NCBI GenBank assembly: GCA_019915135.1 | Contig: JAHLMK010000002.1 | Location: 2,976,001 to 3,040,000 of the forward strand | DNA length: 64,000 bases | Reading direction: 5' to 3' | Source of the DNA: Strobilurus pachycystidiatus | Taxonomy: Eukaryota > Basidiomycota > Agaricomycetes > Agaricales > Physalacriaceae | In this document: positions 55,364 through 64,000 of the stretch, piece after piece | Position numbering within the stretch: the first letter of the stretch is position 1 | How the letters are laid out: every line of letters begins with the position of its first letter | Translations under genes and position numbers: made by a program | Notes under the pieces: model-generated | The model's input: the letters and a program-made list of their open reading frames with translations, nothing else | What the model was told of the DNA's origin: nothing | Database searches by the model: none

Positions 55364-55654
55364 GCTACATCAAGGTGCGCAACTGTATTTCTCGCCATTG
55401 TCCCCATTGCTGATTGTCTGCATAGATGGTCATGTCGCTGGTTTCCCACCACGCCCTCGGAAGTTGTCTCCTCCGGCACAAGTAATTGGACGCATGTCCA
55501 CACCCCCACGGGGGACTCTGATGATCTTCATCCTCTGGATTGCGAGTGGACGGTGTGTGCGAAGGTCAATCTTCCGCACAAAATTGAGCACCTCCTCCCT
55601 CTCTCGTGCGGTTTTTTTTTTTATTCTCCTCATTCAATTTCCTACCAGCGCCTA

Positions 55655-56019
55655 CACAGGCCCAAACACGACGACCCACATGATACATTTCTCAAAAACT
55701 GGGAAATTAAAGCCCTCACTTACCTTCAGAAGGTTCACGCCGCGCCGTGGTTGACGCATCTTTGCACGATGGAGCGAGTCCTCCACGGGCGGCAACCATG
55801 TCATCCACTCACACGATGAAGAGTCCGACCACGCACGCAAACTTGTGATGCGGGAAGGATTGGCAAAGGGTCAATGCATCTTCGTGCCGCCGTATGATAA
55901 AGACGAGCACGAAGGCATTGCGAAATTCTATATATGTTCTGTTTGGCTTCAATGGGCAATTGTTAGTGTTCTACCTGTCCAAGATCTGGGCAAATGTGAA
56001 ATGTTTACGATGGAATGAC
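55655..56019 (+). pseudogene. hypothetical protein fragment with a frameshift
   Basis: After a T-run and CCTACCAG acceptor-like site the frame reads RLHRPKHDDPHDTFLKNWEI, then KALTYLQKVHAAPWLTHLC. After a shift near 55785 it continues GGNHVIHSHDEESDHARKLV, MREGLAKGQCIFVPPYDKDE, and stops at TGA 56017-56019. Both parts look like real protein but I do not recognise them. Either an intron was missed or the gene is broken. The MITE at 54.9-55.4 kb may have landed in its upstream part. Confidence 0.3.
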
Positions 56020-56216
56020 TCAAAATTAAGACACATGATATAGCAATCTCTAGCCGATAAAGCTATTGATGAGGGATTTGCATTTTACGAGACACATCCT
56101 CTGCCCGTGCACACGCTCCTCGCATGCTGCATCTCCCTCAAGTCAGGCGCGCGTGCGCGCTATCTTGCCGGCGCCCGCCGCACTCGCTCCCTCGCACACT
56201 TGCGCCCACTCCAGAA

Positions 56217-57168
56217 TCAAGGGTCAGCTCCGCCCTCAACGCCGTGTTCATCTTCCTTGGGAAGCGCGTAGTGAGGTATTTGACGATTGGCCAAAAAGCC
56301 AAGCGAGAAGCCAAGTGGACTTCTAATTTGATAAACGTCCGGAAACCTAATGAAGATGTTATATCACAGGCTTGAAGGGGGAGGGTGTTTGACTTACGCA
56401 TGGCTTGGCAGTTCATGCACATCAAGGCCTGCGAGAAAAAGGACTCGAGGATGCCAGTTGTCGAGATAGATGTGCGGTGCGGCAACATCAGGATATGGGA
56501 TGAAACCTTGGTCCATTGTATAGCTCAGCATAGCGTTGAGACCCGTGATATCCTTGCTTCTGGTGGAGGGTGAGATAAAGCATATCCTGAAGATACACCA
56601 CAACTTACACAATGCCCCAGCAAATGCCACCCACGCCGGCCCAAAAGCCTTCTTCGTCGCCTCCAACGTAAGAGTTCAGCAGCAAATCATTGTCTGTGCC
56701 TACCCGGCCATCCAACGAGTCGAAATCCGCCTCTCTCCACCCCGCAGGAAGACGATATTTAGGACCCCAGCAAATCTTGGGCACGACAGAGTTGAGTGAA
56801 GGAAATGTGAGATGGTGAGTCTGCCGAGGCTTGAGGCCCGGGTCATGGCACGGGCAGTCTCCAAAGCTAGTCCGGGAACGCCAGAGAATCTGGTAGCATT
56901 CCCGCTCCCAGCTCTTCTCCTCCTCCTCCCGGATCCTGATGCGAGCACTGGAGCAAAGGGGGAGATTGCGATGCCCAAGCAGAGCGGGCATGGTGGTAGT
57001 CAAAGAAGGGCTGGTGAAAAAATGGGATCTTGGCGCGTGATTCCTCCGCAGTCGCGAGCCGCCGCGGCCTTGCCTACGCAATTTGATGACTGTCTTGCAG
57101 AGACTTTGCGGAGAGGAATGAGGTACAGAATCGGGTATGCTGATCTGGCAATGCATCACCAGACCCAA
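56217..57168 (-). CDS. hypothetical protein, three exons
   Basis: Exons complement(57168-56609, 56556-56398, 56346-56217) join in frame; introns are 52 and 51 nt with GTAAGT donors. The well-supported part starts about 56800: CWGPKYRLPAGWREADFDSL, DLLLNSYVGGDEEGFWAGVG, then across the first junction ICWGIV-KDITGLNAMLSYTM, PDVAAPHIYLDNWHPRVLFL, HELPSHA-FPDVYQIRSPLG, and ends EDEHGVEGGADP. The N-terminal ~100 codons are less convincing and the true start may differ. Family not recognised; weakly hydrophobic, no clear membrane topology. Confidence 0.5.
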
Positions 57169-57705
57169 TGGGAGGATGCCACGGGGGGCTGTTATGATGT
57201 GGCCTCACCGTAACCAAAGGCCCTCCACTTGGGTCACACTTTGGCGTCCTGGTGCCACGGCTACGCAAACCAGCGCCACACTGGAAGATGCCGAGAGGCA
57301 TATCAAAGAGTTGAGGGTTCGATCCCTTCTGGCGACAGAGCTGGGATCATGAAGTCCCGCCCTCCCGGATACACTTTGGAGCGAGCACACATGGTGTAAG
57401 ACACCCCGGGAATATACTTAGGCCGCGTGAGTCAGGCGGGAGTCGGTACCCGACCAATGGGCGGCCATCGATCTGTCAGGCGGTCATCGGGATGTTGGGA
57501 TCTCCGTCATCCGCAGCGTTGGACCACTCCCGACGCATCGGGAGTATGTGGTAGAAGCTTCGAGAAGAGGGACGATGAGCAAGCATGGGATTAGTATAAA
57601 TACAGAGACAGCGCTATACTAGTTACTCAGACTTTGTCCTTAACCAGTTTTCCCCCATACAACTCTGTTGGGCACTCTGAGCTCCCTGTGGTAGGACTCA
57701 TCCAC

Positions 57706-58517
57706 ATGTCTCCCTTCGATACCTCCGCCAACATTGTTGACTCCGACGAGGAAAGGCTCTCCGACGCCACACCTGGGACTAGGTCCGGTGGCAAGCCTTG
57801 TACCTTGGGATTAGGTTCCTATGGTACTATAGTCTCTGGCGAGACGGACGTGCAATCGAGGGTCCCCACGACTGGTACAGTACGACCAGTCACAATACGA
57901 GGATGTACGTGGTACGCCCGCAGGAAAGCTATGGGTTGACTACAGGGGTAGTCTCTCATGAGCGAGTCCATGTCACGGTGGGATCAGGTCGTAACAGGGG
58001 CGATCATGCTAAAGCATGCAGAAACATCCTTGGCAATCAGTCAGGCGATGCATCGCCGATGACACTGGCACAGATATCCTGATGCGGAACCTGCGGGCCG
58101 CTCTGAGGGGTCTGCATCTTCAGGCATCTTCGTCATATTTGATCACGTCTTCTTCTTCGCTGTCTTTGTCAGGAAGATTGTGTTTCAGTGATTGTCAAAC
58201 GTGTCAGAGTCGGTCCGCACCAGCCGTTATGTAAGCGCCAGCGCGGCTCAGTGCTCAACACACGCATCAGTAGCAATACAAGTGCCCGTACCAGCGACAA
58301 GACGCCGCGGGTAGCCTGTGGCACGTCTGGAATGATAATGGCTGAAGAGACAATTGCGTGCAGCGCCGGTATCGGGAACTTGTCAAAGTCAAACTTCAAG
58401 GACAGAGGTCCCGCCATTTCCTCCATCCAACAACAAGACGACATTCTGCTGGCGTGGAAAGTTCATGAAGACATGGCATTTGGGCCCTGGTATCGCTGGA
58501 GGCAAGATTCAACGTGA
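57706..58517 (+). CDS. hypothetical protein, gene model uncertain
   Basis: A TATA-like TATAAATACAGAG at 57595 precedes a frame starting MSPFDTSANIVDSDEERLSD. A later frame (58188-58517) reads CGTSGMIMAEETIACSAGIG, NLSKSNFKDRGPAISSIQQQ and stops at 58515. The exons between are not resolved. Expression evidence would be needed to define it. Confidence 0.25.
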
Positions 58518-60525
58518 AGGCTTTGCTTTGGGTTCAACTACGCGAACGGTGGGTGGTGCAGACGTGTTGTAGCCAATTGTGAAATCTGTGCACTGGATAA
58601 AGATTCTAGATTAGTGTGGAGCGGAGGAGCTGACGACCAAGTTTTGTGAAGACACGACTGCATCACAAAGGTAGGTTAGCATGCAAATAGTGCAGAGTTA
58701 GAGAGTGGCGTACTGAGCGCCGATTGAGCTCCAACCGCCTTTTGCGCAGCAACAAACAGCCACCAGGCGCTCCTCTTGTGATTGTGGTAGTCCCTCGCTG
58801 GCTGCCGCCCCCCCAAGGCCCCCCTACCGCTCAATCCCCCACATGTCCCCGGCCTCAATCTATGCGTTGTGCACATCATTCAAATCATCGACTCTGACGG
58901 CGTGTAACATGCTCCAGAACCGCGCAGAAACACCAAAGGGAGGCAGAGCGGCGGGCAGTGGGCAATGAGGGGGTGGGACGGACACAGAAGAAGTGAGCGC
59001 ACGCATCAACGCCGGCGCGCACCCGCCCTACGACAAAAAGGGGGAGACGCAGGTTGCAAACGCATTGGAAGCACTGGGTGCGTGTTCAATCGCACCACTT
59101 ACCATGCCCTAGCGTTGCCTCAACTTTCTCACAGCCGCCCACACCTGCGAAATCTGAACTACGATGCATGCAGTCTACGCTACGGCCATTCCTGATCTGT
59201 CAATCCAAGGTCACCAAAATCCGTTATCCTTGACTTGAAAACTTGCCGACCTTGCTGGCCAATCAATCGCTTTGCCAGTAACCGACTCGGAATCGCCAGC
59301 CAACGACTTGCAATCCATCAGACTCAATACTGTAAACAATAAACAAGTATTTTACAACTTGTATCCCAACCAGGACGCGTCAATTCCGCTGGAGAACAAG
59401 GTGCGCCAAGAGTTGATTCCGTTTGAGCGGAAACTGACTCCTCCCGACTAGGCGCCGTATTCTCCATCTCTGCGTGCCGCTTGACGTCTAGTGCGACCGC
59501 CAACAAAATGGAATTGTGATCATGAGCCTACCATTTGGGCAGACGACTCGAACAAACCACCGCCTCAACTTTGGTCAGCGCAAGCGAACAACGGCAACTG
59601 CAAGAAATTGGTCAGTCAAGTCCAACAACGTTGACACAAAATTTGGCTTACCATTGGACAGCGAACGCGAGTCGAAGGACCTCGGCAACATGCCCTCACC
59701 AACGGCAACTGCAAATTCAGTGAGTGTCAATTGACGTTGAGATTTATGTTGGACTTACCAAAGCCCACTCAAGGCCACACAATTGTCCGGCGAACGAACG
59801 AACGAGGCGAGAGGAGGAAAGAGATTGGGAACGTAGTCCCCAAACCCCAGCAGCCCATGTGGACTTAAAGTCCAACATGACGACAACCGTGGAGCACCCC
59901 AGGATAAGCTTTTGGGGGACAGTGGGAAAGGATACACGATCGGACTGTGCGGCATAATTATAGATTTGTGCTGCTTGATTGACTGCAGCGTATTTCTGCA
60001 ATGATTCGAGTTCTGCAGAGGCTCTGGACCTTGGAACTTGGGGTGTGATTTGAGGGTACAGAGCTGAGCATGCGCCTGGGATGCAATGCTGGACTTGTCG
60101 GCGTTCCGGTTTCCCGTCTTGGCGTTGTCATTCTCATACTTAGGGCTTTTCTTCGTGAATCTAGTTTGGTTAATCGAGAAGGCCCCAAGTAATGCTCCCA
60201 GAAAATAATTTGCCCGCACGCCGACGTTTGTTGAACCTCCCGTTGGCATGCGCCATTGAATGAAGTGAGGTGGGCATTACTTGTATACTCCTCCCAAAGC
60301 TAACGCAACATAACCTATGGCTAATTCTCAGATTGTCGCTCAGATCTTCACTCAAAGCGCCTGGCACAGGCGTATGACAACAATCAGGGTCTGTTCCCTG
60401 ACTTGAGCATGTCGTGTTCCCTGTGGGTTTGTGCCAGATCGTCGACGGGCGCATACACCAACCTGCTGGTGGAATATGATGTTTAACAAACAAATCATAT
60501 TGGCATAATTGAATAAAAGACAAAG
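58518..60525. other. no convincing gene
   Basis: Short frames only. On the minus strand near 60230-59990 a piece reads FTKKSPKYENDNAKTGNRNA and looks partly coding, but no complete model could be built. Confidence 0.35.
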
Positions 60526-61973
60526 TTAAGCTCTGCGAATATGAGCAGTTTGTTGGGTCCATTTGTGGGTCACAAAGTCAGTTGACTGAACACTATCCTG
60601 AGCCACACAAGCCAAATCGCGCAACGTTAGAGCTTGCACATCTTCCAACCTCCATTGCCCAAATAACAAATTTGCATATCGTTGCCAATCTTGATTCAGT
60701 TGAGCGCATGGAAGGGCCTTCTCCAACGCTTTGAAGCCTCCTGCATACAGGCGGTGATGCATGGGCATTAGGCCGAGGTTCACTGTATAGCGATTGACGG
60801 TGCTCTTATATAATAACATAATAAGATAAAGTAATTTGAATAAAATCAACACATTACGCACCATTACAACCAACGCCTTCTTATAGGCTGTTGATATTTC
60901 TGCCTGGAGGGATTGATAGAAAGATGGCGGCTCCATGACTGGAAGCAGAACGGCTTGGCAAAGTTGGTTCTGATCTTCATCGGAAAGAGCGATAAGAGGC
61001 GCCAGTCTCCATGCTAGATATTGATCTAGTATGCCACCAAAATCATAATCAGACATGGTGCTGAACGCCTCCATTGACGGAAGGTGTATTCGTCCTGATT
61101 GAATAAATTCGGGATAGGCTAGAATTTCGCCGTATAAGCGAAACTTAGCTTCAAAGGCCGCACGTTGCATCATTTCAGGCTCCATGATTTGTTGAAAGTC
61201 CACCCAACGTCCGTTGAAAAGCAACTATGTAAGTTATGGTTATTGAGGCTTTTCAAAATGAAAAATATAAACTTTACCCAATGGTCCAGATTTCTCTCAA
61301 AGCGTACCAAATCAGAAAAATTAAGGATAGCAGTGTCACTGCTCCAGAATCGAGTCGGTCCATCCAAAAAATTGAACATGGTGTTTGGAAAAGAAATCCG
61401 AAAGGAAATCAGAAATTGCCGCAGGTACAATGCCGTCTTTTGCACAGAGGCGCTCCATTGAGTCCAGAATGCGGAATTGAAAGGATGAGGAGGGGACAAC
61501 GACGTAGTTGGACAGAAAGCAGCCAACACATTCTAGAAAAATGTTAAATTGTAACATGATGGATGGCATTATCTTACCAAAATTCCTACAAGACGCTGAA
61601 AGAAGCCTTTGATGTTGGTATGAACTATAGGATCGCCTTGCCCGACTGGAAGTACGAGGTCATTCTGCTCCAAGTAGGCTTTGAGAGCAAAAACAGGATT
61701 AGGACCGGGTCTGATGAATCTGGCCACAGTCCATGTTACGACGGTAACAACCAAAGCCATGGGGTATCTCTGCTGTGCCCAGTGCTGAGGTTTGGGCCTA
61801 CGCCCCCAAATTGGCAGCAGCTGGGACTGCACGGAATCGGGCAGATCAATGAGCAAGTTCTCTGTCCGCTCGTCGATGGCATCAAGCTGGCGATAGGGGA
61901 GGGGCACAAGTACATCCAACCGCTGAGCGATGATGTGTCCTCGAAAAAGCGCGTCGACAGTCTTTGGTCTCAT
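60526..61973 (-). CDS. hypothetical protein, four exons (430 aa)
   Basis: Exons complement(61973-61578, 61532-61278, 61224-60862, 60804-60526), each a multiple of three; introns are 45, 53 and 57 nt with AT-rich bodies. Every junction reads smoothly: RLVGIL-NVLAAFCP, ERNLDHW-LLFNGRWVD, KALVVM-STVNRYTV. Start MRPKTVDALFRGHIIAQRLD is chosen; the frame is open 17 codons further. Features: LDVLVPLPYRQLDAIDERTE, a hydrophobic MALVVTVVTWTVARFI, YGEILAYPEFIQSGRIHLPS. Family not recognised. Probably cytosolic or membrane-associated. Confidence 0.7.
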
Positions 61974-62233
61974 ACCTGACGAGGACGTTGGTGGTGTGGC
62001 AAAAAGGCAAAGCGTGAGAGACAAAGACTAAGGACATTCCCACCTCATGTCCGCATGATCCTAGTCTCGAAACCAAATTCAATTGTGTGTGAAGATAATA
62101 TGAAGTCGTTCACACGTTGATTGCCAACAGCCATTCTGCGCCCCTATGCTGCCAGAGCCCAAGATCCAGATCTTGTTCTAGACTTGGAATCTAACACGCT
62201 GCCGTTTTGAACGCCGTCAAGACTTCCGGCATC

Positions 62234-62667
62234 TCATGCCGTTTCAGGTTGTGGCAATTCAAAACAGATCACTTGCGCATCTAAGGGGTCCCTTAGCAAC
62301 ATTTGATGTTGTCCAGAGGTTGCCGCAGTCAGCCAAAGCAATGTATCCGTGCTCCAGGGCGCGCGTGTGACAGCATGAAACAGAGCCAGAAAGAACCAGA
62401 TGGCAGCAGATGGGTCTATGATTGTTACGGTCAGAGAGAGACTCGGCACAGCCAGATCAAACGCAACAGCGGCGAAAGCCGAAAGCCATTGCGCTCTCCA
62501 ATTTCTCACCAATCCTGAAGCTTCTATCAATGGCCAGAGTATGGAAAAAGGCCTCACTTACTAAAGTCATTGTTGGCAAGTAAGACGACAAGCATGAACA
62601 GCATGGCCATAAGCACTCCAAGAGCCACGCCGACAATGGTGCTCAAGAGGCAGGCGGAAGAGGGCAT
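62234..62667 (-). CDS. small hypothetical membrane protein (131 aa)
   Basis: Exons complement(62667-62562, 62523-62234), intron 38 nt, in frame at NNDF-K-ASGLVRNW. It has a hydrophobic segment, TIVGVALGVLMAMLFMLVVL, and a second hydrophobic region, AFDLAVPSLSLTVTIID-PSAAIWFFLALFHAV, so two to three membrane helices. Upstream exons may exist, since the open frame before the Met continues. Not recognised. Confidence 0.5.
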
Positions 62668-62699
62668 GTAGCGGGTAACAAGGAAGAAGATGGTTCAGT

Positions 62700-64000
62700 T
62701 GCCTGCAGAGATGCATGAGAGCTCAACGGTCAAGGCTGTTTGCTAGTACATCCCTCGATATGTCAACGTGGATGCTCGGAGTCATAAGTCCAGACTGAAT
62801 ACAAGCCCGCTCAACGGCCTGTCGGAATCGAAGAGCCAACATCACTGTGATTGGCGCGAGGACTGGAGACGGCGAGTATCAAAAACAGGAACCATGAGGT
62901 AGTCGAATCAGAACAGTCGTGAGCGGCGTTTGCAAATAGTGGTCTACGAGCAATGATAAGTTTCGCAAAGAGAAGAGGGTTGACGATTGACTTACCGTCC
63001 CAGTCATATTTGAGGCGCCAGCGTAATCATAGTGGCAACGATTACGCGTCCGAGATCTGGAAAGGTAAGATAAGCATGCGCAACGGTCAGTAAGAGCCGA
63101 GACACTCACCTTGAGAAAGAAGCCCAGGTGCTACTAGAAGGCTTCACTCGACGAGCAAAGTAATCGCCGAACACTCAAGCGCCGTTAGTACGTGTATGAA
63201 CAAATGAACAAGGTGAGTACTTACTTGAGCGTTCCCTGTAACAGCAGCACCGAAAGCCACGACTGGGGTAAGTTCAATGAGCCGGCGACAGATACGCTAA
63301 CTCGGCGTTCAATGGCGAAGACCGGCCAGAGTCTCACTGTCTCCCGAAAGACTTATAAGGGCGATGTTGAAGTTGAAGGCCTACAGGCACTGCAGTCAGC
63401 GAGGACAAGCTACAAGAACAATTTTGCTTACCAGACAAGACAACGGGCTTCATCTCGGCTTTCGTCGGTCTCGACAAGCATCTGAACGGCCAGCCGTCGT
63501 TCACCAGAGCCGTCTGGAATAGCGTGAAGCAATCGTCAGTTAAGAGCACAACGGAAGTGAGCAATATACGTACGTACCTTTCGTCCTCGTTCAACCGCAG
63601 TCACAAGGCAGCGTGTAGGGCAGAGGGACGTCGCTGATGGCTACTATAGGCTACTATGCAATGGCATAGTCGTTGTAGTGAAGTTTCTGAGTCACAAGTT
63701 TGTCAGAGTAAGTCCAAAAGTCAAGTAAACGAGCACGGACCTTATCGCGATGAACAGACAGCGCCGACCGTCATTTGAGGAAGTGTAGCGATGACTTTCA
63801 CTTCCGAAGTCGTCGTCGAGATCTTGTACGACGCTGACGGAAAGGTAAGCTAATAAGTCGATCCGAGTCAAGGAGACACAGCTTGAACAGGATCACACGG
63901 ATGGACGTGTTTGACGCGCAACAGCCCAGGCCGTTCAGCCGTAGTCTGCAAAGGCCCGCGGTCAAAGATCGTGCATTTGCCGAGCAGGACTGAAGTCTCC
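62700..64000. other. possible exons of unresolved genes at the right edge
   Basis: On the minus strand, exon-like pieces flanked by good splice signals lie near 63600-63420: LVTAVERGRKTALVNDGWPF joins to CLSRPTKAEMKPVVLS across AGACG. On the plus strand a short first-exon candidate at 63791-63844 reads MTFTSEVVVEILYDADGK before GTAAGC. Neither can be completed inside the window. Confidence 0.25.

Noticed and set aside
57270..57345. tRNA-like box B (GGGTTCGATCCC) with a possible box A upstream
   Set aside because: The T-stem pairs, but the D-arm and acceptor do not, and box spacing is uncertain.

Overview
The window reads as nuclear DNA of a filamentous basidiomycete, most likely an agaricomycete. 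Nearly every gene that can be rebuilt is split by introns of about 45-60 nt with GT(G/A/C)...CTAA(C/T)...(C/T)AG signals. There is a macrofage activating glycoprotein-type secreted protein, a DIRS-like retroelement with a tyrosine recombinase, a Ty3/gypsy integrase remnant, and several fungal kinase-like and orphan gene families. Gene models here were rebuilt by hand from splice signals and frame closure. No homology search was run.

Layout. 1-1.1 kb: alpha/beta-hydrolase running off the left edge. 3.7-10.85 kb: decayed DIRS-like retroelement (zinc-finger gag, reverse transcriptase-RNase H, tyrosine recombinase). Its recombinase is split by a 1,670-bp TG...CA insertion with a 4-bp target duplication, and a tRNA-like/SINE-like AT-rich segment lies inside the element. 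11.2-19.7 kb: ordinary genes, namely an HNH-like protein, an acidic/basic hypothetical protein, a 1-acyl-glycerol-3-phosphate acyltransferase, an intron-containing tRNA-Glu(CTC) and a MAG-family glycoprotein. 20.3-34.9 kb: orphan and expanded families. These comprise a pair of paralogous ~380-400 aa proteins at 20.3 and 26.5 kb, two multi-exon hypothetical proteins, and a convergent pair of kinase-like genes, one with an intact and one with a degenerate catalytic loop. 36.6-44.1 kb: gene-poor, with decayed GC-rich dispersed repeats, 10-bp and ~150-bp tandem repeats, a long inverted repeat and a tRNA-like sequence. 44.3-45.7 kb: a small hypothetical gene and a third kinase-like gene.

46.3-52.5 kb is the most unusual part. 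Three short paralogous genes of 156-157 aa plus an orphan second exon lie on the minus strand beside a large plus-strand gene. That gene has a GGQHR motif in a context resembling the ParB/Srx (DGQHR) fold. At least eight copies of a ~31-nt hairpin repeat (TTTTCCACATT-N10-AATGTGGAAAA) are scattered through this one neighbourhood. Two make up most of a ~50-nt intron, a third sits in another intron, two lie 14-16 bp past stop codons, and one lies in an exon. A 26-bp perfect palindrome and a 126-bp higher-order minisatellite are in the same block. Whether the hairpins are introner-like mobile elements, RNA signals or binding sites for the GGQHR protein is open; the co-localisation is what the sequence shows.

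52.6-64 kb: a truncated hAT end fused to a gypsy integrase fragment, a complete 440-bp hAT-type MITE with an 8-bp target duplication, and several hypothetical genes, the best supported being a four-exon minus-strand gene at 60.5-62.0 kb.
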